The notes: a model not told the origin generated them from the sequence alone. 64,000 bases of DNA from Marinobacter bohaiensis (GCF_003258515.1 NZ_QGEH01000006.1:1-64000), one strand, 5' to 3'; numbered from the stretch's first letter, positions 44,954 to 57,400 are shown. Made by a program: numbers and translations.

Positions 44954-46096
44954 TCAGGCGGACGCTGTATCCGGTACCAGTATAAGCCGCTGGTCGTCGC
45001 CAACCTGACGGCGATCGAGTACGCGCCAGTGCTTCCGGTCCGCCATCCGGTCGATGGGCAGGGTCACGGTAGGCCGCCCCTCACTGCCAAGGAACACCGG
45101 CGCCTGATACAGCCAGAACTCGTCCACCAGGCCTCCGGCCACGAAACTGCCGGCAAGCCGGGGGCCGGCTTCCACCAGCACGTCGTTCACGCCTTCTCCG
45201 GCCAGCCATCCACTCAGCGCCGACAACGCCATGCCGCTGTCTTCGACGGGCAATCCGTGCAGGCGTGCACCGGCGGCGGACAGGGCTTCGGCACGGTCGC
45301 TGTCGAGCTGCGCCGGATCGCACAGAATCCAGACCTCGCCGGTGCTCAGGATCCGGGCTCCCGGCGGCGTCTTCAGGGACGGGTCCAGGATCACCCGTCG
45401 GGGCTGCGCGCCCGGTGCCACTGCGTCGCCCAGCGCCCCCATGTCGTCCGGGCGCACGGTCAGCGAGGGATCGTCCGCCAGCACCGTTCCCACGCCGGTA
45501 ACAATGGCCCCACTCATCGCCCGCAGGCGCTGGACGTCGCGTCGCGCCGCCGCCCCGGTGACCCACTGGCTTTCACCGGAGGCCATGGCCGTGCGGCCAT
45601 CCAGGCTGGCGGCCACCTTGACCCGGATGAACGGTCGCTGCCGGCGCATGCGCTGCAGGTATCCCGGGTTCAGCGATTCGGCGGCGTCGGCCAGCACACC
45701 TTCGACAACCTCAATGCCGGCCTGGCGCAGGCGCTGCAGCCCTCGCCCCGCCACGGCCGGGTTGGGATCGGTCATGGCCACCACCACCCGGGCGACCCCT
45801 GCGGTCGCCAGTGCGTCGGCGCAGGGCGGTGTGCGGCCGTGGTGGCTGCAGGGCTCCAGGGTGACGTAAGCGGTCGCGCCCCGCGCCGCATCGCCAGCCG
45901 CCTGCAAGGCATACACTTCGGCATGGGGCTCACCGGCCCGTTCGTGACAGCCTTCCCCAACCACCTGGCCGTCACGGGCAATAACGCAACCGACACGGGG
46001 ATTAGGGTGGGTCGAATAACGGCCTTTCCAGGCCAGGCGGATGGCCCGCGCCATCATCTCGGCGTCGCTCGGGGCCGGGCTCGCTGTTCTACTCAA
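44954..46096 (-). CDS. ribD: Bifunctional riboflavin deaminase/reductase
   Basis: Second and third steps from GTP to riboflavin. The 380-residue protein has a zinc deaminase domain with GEPHAEVYAL and PCSHHGRTPPC, and a C-terminal reductase domain from about residue 150. The start is a TTG at 46096, supported by GAAGG nine bases upstream and the 12-base gap to nrdR; the first ATG is 13 codons later. Riboflavin synthase (ribE) is usually next, but here ribBX follows after only 82 bases. Confidence 0.94.
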   Translation of the reverse strand: MSRTASPAPSDAEMMARAIRLAWKGRYSTHPNPRVGCVIARDGQVVGEGCHERAGEPHAEVYALQAAGDAARGATAYVTLEPCSHHGRTPPCADALATAGVARVVVAMTDPNPAVAGRGLQRLRQAGIEVVEGVLADAAESLNPGYLQRMRRQRPFIRVKVAASLDGRTAMASGESQWVTGAAARRDVQRLRAMSGAIVTGVGTVLADDPSLTVRPDDMGALGDAVAPGAQPRRVILDPSLKTPPGARILSTGEVWILCDPAQLDSDRAEALSAAGARLHGLPVEDSGMALSALSGWLAGEGVNDVLVEAGPRLAGSFVAGGLVDEFWLYQAPVFLGSEGRPTVTLPIDRMADRKHWRVLDRRQVGDDQRLILVPDTASA

Positions 46097-46108
46097 TGGA
46101 AGACGCCT

Positions 46109-46627
46109 TCAGTCCTTGGATTTCGACGGCGCGGTCAGGGCCTTGGCCACATCCACCGGGTCGGCGTTGTCGCCCATGTGCACGGTCAGGCGCTCGATCT
46201 CTTCCTTGAATTCGTTGATGTCCTGAAAACTGCGGTAGACCGACGCAAAGCGCACAAAGGCCACCTGGTCGAGCTGGCGCAGCTCGGTCATCACTTCCTC
46301 GCCCAGCTCCATGGACTTCACTTCCCGCTCGCCGCGGGAACGCAGCCGGAACTTGATCCGGTTCAGCGACGCCTCGATTTCCTCGATGCTGACCGGACGC
46401 TTTTCCAGCGCCTTCATGATGCCCGAGCGCAATTTGTCCTCGTCGAAGGGTTGCCGGGTGCCGTCCTGCTTGACGACCCGCGGCAACACCAGTTCCGCCG
46501 ACTCGAAGGTGGTGAAGCGTTCCTTGCACGACAGGCACTCACGGCGCCGCCGCACCTGGTCGCCATCGGCCACCAGTCGCGAGTCGATCACCTTGGTATC
46601 TGCCTCACCGCAAAAAGGACAATGCAT
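46109..46627 (-). CDS. nrdR: Transcriptional repressor NrdR
   Basis: Zinc-ribbon and ATP-cone repressor of ribonucleotide reductase genes. The 172 residues begin [17 protein letters not shown] with the zinc ribbon completed by CLSCKERF, then the ATP cone from about residue 47 ([16 protein letters not shown]). The length is slightly above the usual 150-160 because of a C-terminal tail. It is followed by ribD, the widespread arrangement. Confidence 0.96.
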   Translation of the reverse strand: MHCPFCGEADTKVIDSRLVADGDQVRRRRECLSCKERFTTFESAELVLPRVVKQDGTRQPFDEDKLRSGIMKALEKRPVSIEEIEASLNRIKFRLRSRGEREVKSMELGEEVMTELRQLDQVAFVRFASVYRSFQDINEFKEEIERLTVHMGDNADPVDVAKALTAPSKSKD

Positions 46628-46687
46628 GTCGTCCGCTCCCAGACAACGCGGGACGCCTCAACGGCGCCCCGAAAATTTCAGTGGCTA

Positions 46688-47944
46688 TCAGCCGGCGTAG
46701 ACCGGGAAACGCTCGCACAGCGCCTTGACCTGGCTGCGTACGCGGCTGATGGTTTCCTCGTTTTCCAGATCGTCGAGAATATCGCAGATCCAGGCCGCCA
46801 GGTCGCGACACTCGCCTTCGCCGAAACCACGGGTGGTGACCGCCGGGGTACCGATACGCAGACCGGAGGTGACAAACGGCGAGCGCGGGTCATTCGGGAC
46901 CGCGTTCTTGTTGACGGTGATGAACGCCTTGCCCAGCGCCGCGTCCGCATCCTTGCCGGTGATGTCCTGCTTGATCAGGCTGAGCAGGAACAGATGGTTC
47001 TGGGTACCGCCAGACACCACCTCGTAGCCGCGATCAACGAACACGCTGGCCATGGCCTGGGCGTTCTTGATGACCTGCTGCTGGTAGCTGCGGAATTCGG
47101 CGCTCATGGCTTCCTTGAAGCACACCGCCTTGCCGGCGATGACGTGCATCAGCGGGCCGCCCTGGCCGCCCGGGAATACGGCGGAGTTCAGCTTCTTCTG
47201 GATGTCTTCGTCGGCGCACGCCAGGATCAGGCCTCCACGCGGACCGCGCAGGGTCTTGTGGGTGGTGGTCGCCACTACGTGGGCGTGGGGCATCGGGTCA
47301 GGATAGACGCCGGCGGCCACCAGACCAGCGACGTGGGCCATGTCCACGAACAGGTAGGCACCGACCTTGTCGGCGATTTCGCGGAAACGGGCGAAATCCA
47401 GGTGCTGGGAGTAGGCGGAGAAGCCGGCAACGATCATCTTCGGCTTGTGCTCGACCGCCAGGCGCTCCACTTCATCGTAGTCGATCAGGCCGGTTTCCGG
47501 GTTCAGGCCATACTGGACCGCCTTGTAGATCTTGCCGGAGAAGTTGACGGAGGCACCGTGGGTCAGGTGACCTCCGTGGGCCAGGCTCATACCCAGCACG
47601 GTGTCGCCCGGCTTGACCAGCGCCATGTAGACGGCGCTGTTGGCCTGGGAACCGGAGTGCGGCTGGACGTTGGCGTAAGCGGCGCCGAACAGTTCCTTGG
47701 CGCGCTCGATGGCCAGATTCTCGACCACATCGACGTGCTCGCAGCCGCCGTAGTAGCGCTTGCCGGGGTAGCCCTCGGCGTATTTGTTGGTCAGCACACT
47801 ACCCTGCGCTTCCATGACTCGCGGGCTGGTGTAGTTCTCCGAAGCAATCAGTTCGATGTGCTCTTCCTGGCGCTGGTTCTCGGCCTGGATGGCACTCCAG
47901 ACATCATCGTCGAAGCCGGCGATTTTCATTTCACGATTAAACAT
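46688..47944 (-). CDS. glyA: Serine hydroxymethyltransferase
   Basis: Interconverts serine and glycine, charging tetrahydrofolate. The 418-residue PLP enzyme has [10 protein letters not shown] near the N-terminus and the PLP lysine in [13 protein letters not shown] (about residue 230). I chose the ATG at 47944, with AGGGG ten bases upstream; a nearby ATG at 47929 is possible. A -10-like TAGAAT (47992-47997) lies upstream without a clear -35. Divergent from ettA. Confidence 0.96.
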   Translation of the reverse strand: MFNREMKIAGFDDDVWSAIQAENQRQEEHIELIASENYTSPRVMEAQGSVLTNKYAEGYPGKRYYGGCEHVDVVENLAIERAKELFGAAYANVQPHSGSQANSAVYMALVKPGDTVLGMSLAHGGHLTHGASVNFSGKIYKAVQYGLNPETGLIDYDEVERLAVEHKPKMIVAGFSAYSQHLDFARFREIADKVGAYLFVDMAHVAGLVAAGVYPDPMPHAHVVATTTHKTLRGPRGGLILACADEDIQKKLNSAVFPGGQGGPLMHVIAGKAVCFKEAMSAEFRSYQQQVIKNAQAMASVFVDRGYEVVSGGTQNHLFLLSLIKQDITGKDADAALGKAFITVNKNAVPNDPRSPFVTSGLRIGTPAVTTRGFGEGECRDLAAWICDILDDLENEETISRVRSQVKALCERFPVYAG

Positions 47945-48026
47945 GGATGCGCTGCCCCTGTAATGGCTGATCAGAAATTTGAAGGGCCCGTATTCTAGCC
48001 CAGATAGCCCTCCAAAATCATCTTTT

Positions 48027-48050
48027 AACCCGCATGATACGGGTTTTTCG
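48027..48050 (+). terminator. Plus-strand terminator-like hairpin between divergent glyA and ettA
   Basis: Stem AACCCG/CGGGTT with a 7-base loop, followed by TTT on the plus strand. Neither neighbour needs a terminator here, as both are transcribed away from it, so its role is unclear. Confidence 0.35.
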
Positions 48051-48075
48051 CGCCCGCCGCGCCGGTCCCGCCGAA

Positions 48076-48104
48076 TTGCCAAAGTGACCCGGTTTCGCTA
48101 CCGT
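48076..48104 (+). promoter_or_regulatory. Candidate ettA promoter
   Basis: TTGCCA (48076-48081), 17-base spacer, TACCGT (48099-48104), about 118 bases before the ettA start. Confidence 0.35.
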
Positions 48105-48221
48105 AGGGGGCCTTCAGAATCCGGTCTTACCGGGGTAAATCCAGCGCCTCTCATGAGGCTCCCTAAAGGCCCCGGATCGTCCCCATTTCAATCGTTCGAA
48201 TCGAGAGGACATTGCCTGACC

Positions 48222-49883
48222 ATGGCTCAATACGTCTATACCATGAATCGCGTGGGCAAAGTGGTTCCGCCCAAACGCGAAATCCTCAAGGATATTTCCC
48301 TGAGCTTCTTCCCCGGCGCCAAGATCGGCGTACTGGGTCTCAACGGCGCCGGTAAGTCGACGCTGCTGCGCATCATGGCCGGCATCGACAACGATTACAT
48401 CGGTGAAGCGCGCCCGCAGCCAGGCATCAACGTTGGCTACCTGCCCCAGGAACCGGAACTGGACGACAGCAAAACGGTGAAGGAAATCGTCGACGAAGCC
48501 GTATCCGGTATCCACGATGCCCTGGCCGAGCTGGATCAGGTCTACGCCGCCTACGCCGAGCCGGACGCCGACTTCGACGCGCTGGCCAAGAAACAGGGCG
48601 AGCTGGAAAGTTTCATCCAGGCCGCCGACGGTCACGACATCGAGCGCAAGCTGGAAGTCGCCGCCGACGCCCTGCGCCTGCCGGCGTGGGACGCCAAGGT
48701 GGTCAACCTGTCCGGTGGTGAACGCCGCCGTGTCGCCCTGTGCCGCCTGCTGCTGTCCGGCCCGGACATGCTGCTGCTGGACGAGCCCACCAACCACCTG
48801 GACGCCGAATCCGTGGCCTGGCTGGAGCGCTTCCTGCACGACTTCAGCGGCACCGTGGTCGCCATCACCCACGACCGCTACTTCCTCGACAACGTCGCCG
48901 GCTGGATCCTGGAACTGGACCGCGGCCAGGGCATTCCCTTCGAAGGCAACTACAGTCAGTGGCTGGAAGCCAAGGAGAAACGCCTGGAGCAGGAAGCCAA
49001 GCAGGAAGCCGCGCGCCAGAAGACCATCAAGCACGAGCTGGAATGGGTGCGCAGCAACGCCAAGGGCCGCCAGTCCAAGAGCAAGGCCCGTCTGGCCCGC
49101 TTCGAGGAAATGAGCTCCCAGGATTTCCAGAAGCGCAACGAAACCAACGAGCTGTACATTCCGCCCGGTCCGCGCCTGGGCGACAAGGTGATCGAGGTGG
49201 AAGGCGTGAGCAAGGCCTTCGAAGGTCGCCTGCTCTACGAAAACCTCGACTTCCGCGTACCGCCGGGGGCCATCGTCGGTATCATCGGTGGTAACGGGGC
49301 CGGTAAGTCCACCCTGTTCCGCATGCTCAACGGCACCGAGCAGCCGGATTCCGGCACCATCACCGTGGGCGAGACCGTCGAGCTGTCCTACGTCGACCAG
49401 ATGCGCGACCTGGACGGCGACAAGACCGTCTGGGAAGAGCTGAGCGACGGCCAGGACATCATCCAGGTGGGCAACTACCAGACGCCGTCCCGCGCCTACG
49501 TCGGCCGCTTCAACTTCAAGGGTGGCGACCAGCAGAAGCGCGTCGGCGACCTGTCCGGCGGTGAGCGCAACCGCCTGCACCTGGCCAAGCTGCTCAAGCA
49601 GGGCGGCAACGTCCTGCTGCTGGACGAACCGACCAACGACCTGGACGTGGAAACCCTGCGGGCACTGGAAGAGGCGCTGCTCAACTTCCCGGGCGCGGCG
49701 CTGGTGATCTCGCACGACCGCTGGTTCCTCGACCGTGTGGCCACTCACATCCTCGCCTTCGAGGGTGACAGTGAAGCCGTCTTCTTCGAAGGCAACTTCA
49801 CCGAGTACGACGAGGACCACAAACAGCGCAAGGGCGATTCCGCCATGGTGCCCCAGCGCATGAAGTACAAGAAGCTGGCGTAA
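48222..49883 (+). CDS. ettA: Energy-dependent translational throttle protein EttA (ABC-F)
   Basis: ABC-F protein that gates 70S initiation complexes according to ATP level; it has no membrane domain. The 553 residues have two ATPase cassettes: Walker A GLNGAGKST (about residue 38) and GGNGAGKST (about 356), signature LSGGERRRVAL and LSGGERNRLHL, and the linker between. MAQYVYTMNRVGKVVPPKR matches EttA. I chose the ATG at 48222; the longer open frame upstream extends into the promoter region. Confidence 0.95.
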   Translation: MAQYVYTMNRVGKVVPPKREILKDISLSFFPGAKIGVLGLNGAGKSTLLRIMAGIDNDYIGEARPQPGINVGYLPQEPELDDSKTVKEIVDEAVSGIHDALAELDQVYAAYAEPDADFDALAKKQGELESFIQAADGHDIERKLEVAADALRLPAWDAKVVNLSGGERRRVALCRLLLSGPDMLLLDEPTNHLDAESVAWLERFLHDFSGTVVAITHDRYFLDNVAGWILELDRGQGIPFEGNYSQWLEAKEKRLEQEAKQEAARQKTIKHELEWVRSNAKGRQSKSKARLARFEEMSSQDFQKRNETNELYIPPGPRLGDKVIEVEGVSKAFEGRLLYENLDFRVPPGAIVGIIGGNGAGKSTLFRMLNGTEQPDSGTITVGETVELSYVDQMRDLDGDKTVWEELSDGQDIIQVGNYQTPSRAYVGRFNFKGGDQQKRVGDLSGGERNRLHLAKLLKQGGNVLLLDEPTNDLDVETLRALEEALLNFPGAALVISHDRWFLDRVATHILAFEGDSEAVFFEGNFTEYDEDHKQRKGDSAMVPQRMKYKKLA

Positions 49884-49895
49884 GCCGCGCTTCCC

Positions 49896-49930
49896 GGCAG
49901 CCGGCCATCCGGTCGGCTGCCCTTTCCCTT
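49896..49930 (+). terminator. Terminator-like hairpin after ettA
   Basis: 8-base-pair stem GGCAGCCG/CGGCTGCC with a 10-base loop, then CTTTCCCTT. It starts 13 bases after the ettA stop and lies 24 bases before radA, so radA may be partly separated from ettA transcription. Confidence 0.5.
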
Positions 49931-49953
49931 CCACCTGCAATCACCGAGCTTCC

Positions 49954-51333
49954 ATGGCCAAGACCAAGACCGCCTACGTGTGCACCGAATGCGGTGCGGA
50001 TTACTCCAAATGGCAGGGCCAGTGCTCCGCCTGCTCCGCCTGGAACACCATCAGCGAAGTCCGCGGTGTCAGCTCAGTGTCCGGCGGCGGCAGCCGCGGC
50101 GCCCGCTTCGAGGGTTTTGCCGGCAGCCTGTCCGGCGTGCAGTCGCTGGACTCCATCAGCCTGGCGGAACAGGAGCGCGTCAGCTCCGGCATGAAGGAGC
50201 TGGACCGGGTCCTGGGTGGCGGCCTGGTGGAAGGCTCGGCAATCCTCATGGGCGGGCACCCCGGCGCCGGCAAGAGCACCCTGCTGCTGCAGACCGTCTG
50301 CCATCTGGCCGGCCAGCTCCCGGCACTGTACGTCACCGGTGAGGAATCGATGCAGCAGGTGGCGCTGCGGGCCAAACGCCTGGGCGTGCCTACCCGGGAT
50401 CTGAAGATGCTGTCGGAAACCAGCGTCGAGCGCATTATCCAGGTGGCGGAAGCGGAAAAGCCCAAGGTGCTGGTGGTGGACAGTATCCAGGTGATGCACA
50501 TGAGCGAGGTGGAATCGGCGCCGGGCAGCGTGTCCCAGGTACGCGAGAGCGCCGCCCTGCTGACCCGTTTCGCCAAGCAGACCGGGACCATCCTGTTCCT
50601 GGTGGGCCACGTCACCAAGGACGGCAGCCTGGCCGGGCCCAAGGTGCTGGAGCATATGATCGACTGCTCGATCCTGCTGGAAGGCTCCAGCGACAGCCGC
50701 TTCCGCACCCTGCGCGGCATCAAGAATCGTTTTGGCGCGGTCAACGAACTGGGCGTGTTCGCCATGCTGGAGCAGGGCCTGAAAGAAGTGAAGAACCCCA
50801 GCGCCATCTTCCTCAACCGGGGCGAGGACGCCGCTCCCGGCAGTGTGGTGATGGTGGTCTGGGAGGGCACCCGCCCCATCCTGGTGGAAGTCCAGGCACT
50901 GGTGGACATCTCACAGGGCAGCTACCCGCGCCGGGTGGCGGTGGGCACGGACCAGAACCGGCTGGCCATGCTGCTGGCGGTGCTGCATCGTCATGGCGGC
51001 ATGCACGTGGCGGATCAGGACGTGTTCGTCAACGTCGTCGGCGGCGTGAAAGTCAACGAGACCGGCGCCGACCTGGCGATACTGGCCGCCATCGTCTCGT
51101 CCTTCCGTGACAAGGCACTGCCGCAGGATCTGGTGATTTTCGGGGAAGTGGGCCTGTCCGGCGAGATCCGCCCGGTGCCCAGCGGCCAGGAACGGATCTA
51201 CGAGGCTTCCAAACACGGCTTCACCCGCGCCCTGGTGCCCAAGGCCAACGTGCCGCGCAAACCGATCGAGAATATGAAGGTGAAAGCCATCACCAAACTG
51301 AGTGAAGCGCTCGACGCCCTGCTCGACATGTAA
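49954..51333 (+). CDS. radA: DNA repair protein RadA
   Basis: RecA-like branch-migration ATPase in recombination and repair. The 459 residues have an N-terminal zinc finger (CTECG, CSAC), Walker A GGHPGAGKST (about residue 97), the RadA motif KNRFGAVNELG (about 255), and a C-terminal Lon-protease-like domain. The order with a convergent mapZ resembles Pseudomonas, where radA and mapZ are neighbours. Confidence 0.97.
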   Translation: MAKTKTAYVCTECGADYSKWQGQCSACSAWNTISEVRGVSSVSGGGSRGARFEGFAGSLSGVQSLDSISLAEQERVSSGMKELDRVLGGGLVEGSAILMGGHPGAGKSTLLLQTVCHLAGQLPALYVTGEESMQQVALRAKRLGVPTRDLKMLSETSVERIIQVAEAEKPKVLVVDSIQVMHMSEVESAPGSVSQVRESAALLTRFAKQTGTILFLVGHVTKDGSLAGPKVLEHMIDCSILLEGSSDSRFRTLRGIKNRFGAVNELGVFAMLEQGLKEVKNPSAIFLNRGEDAAPGSVVMVVWEGTRPILVEVQALVDISQGSYPRRVAVGTDQNRLAMLLAVLHRHGGMHVADQDVFVNVVGGVKVNETGADLAILAAIVSSFRDKALPQDLVIFGEVGLSGEIRPVPSGQERIYEASKHGFTRALVPKANVPRKPIENMKVKAITKLSEALDALLDM

Positions 51334-51336
51334 CGA

Positions 51337-51361
51337 GCGGGCGTTCACGGACGACGCCCGC
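51337..51361. terminator. Hairpin between radA and mapZ
   Basis: 8-base-pair stem GCGGGCGT/ACGCCCGC with a 9-base loop lies between the two convergent stop codons, without a U-run. Confidence 0.4.
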
Positions 51362-51367
51362 CATCAC

Positions 51368-51748
51368 CTATCGCTGCTCACCGAGATGGCGCAGCTCCCG
51401 GTCCAGCAGGGCCGGGTCCCCCAGATTGAGTTCCACCAGACGACGCAGGTGGGCGGCGCTGTCCAGATCGATGTACTGGCATTGAAACCCCAGCACCTCA
51501 TCCTCGACGTGGCGCAAGGCCACGGACATCACGATGCCGGTGTCCTGGTCGTTGAGGTGAATCGTAATCTCGAATGGATCGTTCAGACGGGAGGTCCAGT
51601 TCGGTGGGCGCCGGACCAGCACCCCTTTGAGAGAGATATCCATGACCTGGCTGGACCAGGCATTGTCGCCGACGTAGATGTCACAGGGCGCGTCGAACAG
51701 GATGCGCTCGAATCGGCGCCGATTGTGGGCCATGCTGGTTTCGCTCAC
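51368..51748 (-). CDS. mapZ: Single-domain PilZ c-di-GMP receptor, MapZ-like
   Basis: The 126-residue protein carries the c-di-GMP motifs RRRFERI and DISLKG. It matches Pseudomonas aeruginosa MapZ (PA4608) over most of its length, including FQCQYIDLDS...HLRRLVELNLGD near the end. MapZ binds the chemotaxis methyltransferase CheR and links c-di-GMP to flagellar behaviour. I chose the GTG at 51748, with AAGGAG nine bases upstream; an ATG five codons later is possible. Location next to radA is as in Pseudomonas. Confidence 0.8.
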   Translation of the reverse strand: MSETSMAHNRRRFERILFDAPCDIYVGDNAWSSQVMDISLKGVLVRRPPNWTSRLNDPFEITIHLNDQDTGIVMSVALRHVEDEVLGFQCQYIDLDSAAHLRRLVELNLGDPALLDRELRHLGEQR

Positions 51749-51849
51749 AGTGCCGCGCTCCTTTCCCGGACTCTGCCCGGATCGTGTCCAGTTCCTTCTG
51801 ACACTATAGTTCGCACCGCGCCGGACAGCCATCCGGCGCGGATGCTCAC

Positions 51850-52914
51850 CTAATCGTGATAGGCACCGCTGAGCTCGCACACCGCCTCGATGAAGGCGCC
51901 GGCATGCGCGGGATCCACGTCCGGCGTGATGCCGTGACCCAGATTGAAGATATGGCCAGTGCCACGCCCATAGCGGGCCAGGATGTCAGCGACTTCCTGC
52001 CGGATGCGCTCCGGCGGCGCGTACAGCATCGCCGGATCCATGTTGCCCTGCAGGGCCACCCGGTCGCCCACCCGGGCGCGGGCGCGACCGATGTCGGTCG
52101 TCCAGTCCAGACCCAGGGCGTCCGCCCCGGTTGTCGCCATGGACTCAAGCCACTGCCCGCCATTCTTGGTGAACAGGATCACCGGCACGTAGCGGCCGTC
52201 GTGCTCACGGATCAGGCCATCGACGATCCGCTGCATGTAATCGAGGGAAAAAGCCTGGTAGGCCCAACTGGACAGGGCGCCACCCCAGGTGTCGAAGATC
52301 TGCACCACCTGGGCGCCAGCGCGGATCTGGGCGTTGAGGTAATCGGTGACCGCATCGGCCAGTTTGCCCAGCAACGCGTGCATGACGTCCGGCTCGCTGT
52401 ACATCAGCTTCTTGGCTTCGCGGAAGTCCTTGGAAGAACCGCCTTCCACCATGTAGGTGGCCAGCGTCCAGGGGCTGCCGGAGAAGCCGATCAGCGGCAC
52501 ACGGCCGTTAAGCGCCCCGCGGATGGCGGATACGGCAGCCATCACGTAATCGAGGTCGGTTTCGGCGCTCAGCGTCGGCAGCGCCTCCACATCGGCCGCG
52601 GAACGCACTGTACGCTTGAACTTCGGCCCTTCGCCGGTCTCGAAATAGAGCCCCAGGCCCATGGCATCCGGTATCGTCAGGATGTCCGAGAACAGGATCG
52701 CCGCATCCAGCGGGAAGCGCTCCAGCGGCTGCAGCGTGACCTCGCAGGCCAGCTCGGTGTTCTTGCACAGACTCAGGAAGTCCCCGGCCTGGGCCCGTGT
52801 CGCGCGATATTCCGGCAGGTAACGCCCTGCCTGGCGCATCATCCAGACCGGCGTGCGGTCTACCGGCTGGCGCTGCAGGGCCCGTAAAAACCGGTCGTTT
52901 CTGAGTTCTGTCAT
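51850..52914 (-). CDS. hemE: Uroporphyrinogen decarboxylase
   Basis: Decarboxylates uroporphyrinogen III to coproporphyrinogen III in haem synthesis. The 354 residues contain [16 protein letters not shown] (the family's N-terminal signature) and [13 protein letters not shown]. Length and termini match. It follows gltD by 32 bases on the same strand, so it may share the glt transcript, as in Pseudomonas gltB-gltD-hemE. Confidence 0.97.
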   Translation of the reverse strand: MTELRNDRFLRALQRQPVDRTPVWMMRQAGRYLPEYRATRAQAGDFLSLCKNTELACEVTLQPLERFPLDAAILFSDILTIPDAMGLGLYFETGEGPKFKRTVRSAADVEALPTLSAETDLDYVMAAVSAIRGALNGRVPLIGFSGSPWTLATYMVEGGSSKDFREAKKLMYSEPDVMHALLGKLADAVTDYLNAQIRAGAQVVQIFDTWGGALSSWAYQAFSLDYMQRIVDGLIREHDGRYVPVILFTKNGGQWLESMATTGADALGLDWTTDIGRARARVGDRVALQGNMDPAMLYAPPERIRQEVADILARYGRGTGHIFNLGHGITPDVDPAHAGAFIEAVCELSGAYHD

Positions 52915-52946
52915 ACTGCTCCCGTCGCTGGCTCGATACGTCGTGT

Positions 52947-54383
<1,437 letters not shown>

Positions 54384-54436
54384 TCAACTTCGACAACGAT
54401 TCAACAGTGCCCGCGCCTGCGGGCTGGGCCGGAGAT

Positions 54437-57400
54437 TTACTCCGGTCGGGCCCGTGTGCTGGCCAGCAGTGTCCGCAGGCTCGCGGCCTTCGGTTTCACT
54501 AGCCAGAAACGGCCAATGTAGTCGTCGAAATTGTCGAGAATGTGTTCGGCCCATTCGCTCTGGGTCTCAGCCACATGCTCGCGGATCACACTGCGAAGAT
54601 GGTTGCGGTACGGCTCCATGTCTTCGCTGGAAATACGCTGGATTTCCACCAGTTCGTGGTTGTATTTGTCGACAAAGGTGTTCTGCTGGTCCAGCACGTA
54701 GGCAAAACCGCCGGTCATCCCGGCACCGAAGTTGTGGCCGGTGGTCCCCAGCACGGTCACCAGGCCGCCGGTCATGTATTCGCAGCAGTGATCGCCAGCC
54801 CCCTCGACCACCGCGTGGGCGCCGGAGTTACGCACACCGAAGCGCTCGCCCGCGGTGCCAGCGGCGAAGAGCTTGCCGCCGGTGGCGCCGTACAGGCAGG
54901 TGTTGCCGATGATGGACGTGTCCTGCGTCTCGAAGCTGCTGCCGCGAGGCGGACGGACCACCAGCTTGCCGCCGGTCATGCCCTTGCCCACGTAGTCGTT
55001 GGCGTCGCCCTCAAGGATCAGGTTCAGGCCGCCGACGTTCCACACCCCGAAACTCTGGCCGGCAGTACCGTTCAGGTCCAGCGTGATGGGGGCGTCCACC
55101 ATACCCTTGTTGCCGTGCACTTGTGCAATCTCGCCAGACAGGCGGGCGCCGATCGAGCGGTCGCAGTTGGTCACGCGGTACTGCCAGTGACCACCGGACT
55201 TGCTCTGTATGGCGCCGGTGACGTCCTTGACCATCTGCTCAGCCAGGGCGCCCTCATCGAACGGCTTGTTGCGCTCCACCTGGCAGGTGTGCGGCTTGTC
55301 CGCCGGAATCAGGTCATTGCCGAGGATCGGCGCGAGGTCCAGCTGTTTCTGACGCGCGGTATCGCCCGGCAGGACTTCCAGCAGGTCAGTGCGGCCGACC
55401 AGCTCTTCCAGGTTGGTCACACCCAGCTTGGCCATCCACTCGCGGGTTTCCTCCGCCACGAAGCGGAAGAAGTTCATGGCCATCTCGACCGTGCCCTTGA
55501 AATGTTCTTCACGCAGGTGGTCATTCTGGGTGGCGACACCGGTTGCACAGTTGTTCAGGTGACAGATGCGCAGGTACTTGCAGCCCAGCGCCACCATCGG
55601 CGTGGTGCCGAAGCCAAAACTTTCGGCGCCCAGGATCGCGGCCTTGACCACGTCCAGCCCGGTCTTCAGGCCGCCATCGGTCTGCAGGCGGATCTTGCCG
55701 CGCAGGTCGTTGGAACGCAGCGCCTGCTGCGCTTCGCTCAGGCCCAGCTCCCACGGCGAACCGGCATAGCGGATCGAAGTCAGCGGGCTGGCCGCGGTAC
55801 CGCCGTCGTAGCCGGAAATGGTGATCAGGTCGGCGTAAGCCTTGGCCACGCCAGCGGCAATGGTGCCGACGCCCGGCTCGGAAACCAGCTTGACCGACAC
55901 CAGTGCCTGCGGATTGACCTGCTTGAGATCGAAGATCAGCTGCGCCAGGTCCTCAATCGAATAGATGTCGTGGTGAGGCGGCGGAGAGATCAGGGTCACC
56001 CCCGGTACAGAGTAGCGCAGACGGGCGATCAGCTCGTTGACCTTGCCACCGGGCAGCTGGCCGCCCTCGCCTGGCTTGGCGCCCTGGGCCACTTTGATCT
56101 GCATGACGTCAGCGCTGCGCAGGTACTCGGCGGTGACACCGAAGCGGCCGGAAGCCACCTGCTTGATCTTGGAGCGCTTCTCGGTGCCGTAACGGGCCGG
56201 ATCTTCACCGCCCTCACCAGAGTTGGAGCGCCCGCCCAGGGTATTCATGGCCACCGCCAGCGCCTCGTGCGCCTCCGGCGACAGCGCACCCAGTGACATG
56301 GCGGCCGAGTCGAAGCGCGGGAAGATGGCTTCCACCGGCTCCACCTTGTCCAGATCGATCGGCGCGATGCCGTCGCGGAAACCCAGCAGGTCGCGCAGCG
56401 TCGCTACCGGGCGCTCATTGACCAGCGCCGCGTATTCGCGGTACGTGCCATAGCTACCGTCGGTCACCGCCCGCTGCAGGGTGTTGACCACGTCCGGGTT
56501 GAACGCGTGGTATTCCTGACCGTGGACGTACTTGAGTACACCACCCTGGGAAATCGGCTTGCGCGGCTTCCAGGCCAGGCTGGCCAGCAGCTCCTGGTCC
56601 TGCTGGAAATCGTAGAAACCAGCACCCTGGATACGGCTGGGCACACCGCAGAAGCACATGTCCACGACCTCATCGGCCAGACCGATGGCTTCAAACAGCT
56701 GGGCACCACGATACGAGGTAATGGTGGAGATACCCATCTTCGACAGGATCTTCAGCAGCCCCTTGTTGATGCCCTTGCGGTAATTGTTCTTGGCCTCGAT
56801 CGGATCCATCATCACCTCGCCGGTGCGGATCAGGTCGTTGAGGATCTGATACGACAGGTACGGATAGACCGCCGTCGCGCCAAAGCCGAACAGTACCGCG
56901 AAGTGGTGAGAGTCGCGCGCCCAACCAGTTTCAACGATCAGGTTGGCATCGCTGCGCAGTCCCTTCTGGACCAGGTGATGATGAACCGCGCCGGTTGCCA
57001 TCAGGGCATTGACCGGCACCTCTCCCTCTTTCAGGTCCTTGTCGCTCAGGATCAGCAACACCCTGCCATCGCGTACCGCCTGCTCCGCCTCGGCACAGAC
57101 GGCCTCGACCGCCTGTTTGAGGCCGACTTCCGGCCGGTAACTCAGGCGAATCCGGCCCACTTCGAAGCCCGGGCGATCGTTGCTCTCGATGCGCAGGAAC
57201 TTGGCCGGAGACAGCACCGGTGTCGACAGGATGATCCGATTGGCGTGATCCGGGGTTTCCTCAAACACGTTGCGCTCAGCGCCCAGACAGGTCTCCAGGG
57301 ACATCACGATGGACTCGCGCAGCGGGTCAATCGCCGGGTTGGTCACCTGGGCGAACTTCTGGCGGAAAAAGTCCGCCACGTGATGCACCTTGCTGGACAG

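Noticed and set aside
44948-47998. Plus-strand frame of about 1000 codons opposite ribD, nrdR and glyA
   Set aside because: It spans three certain minus-strand genes, so coding by this frame is implausible.
47945-48221. Glycine riboswitch upstream of glyA
   Set aside because: The leader is short and lacks the tandem aptamer pattern; only a simple hairpin was found.
48114-49940. Minus-strand frame of about 600 codons opposite ettA
   Set aside because: Shadow of the ABC-F gene; no ribosome-binding site or known motifs.
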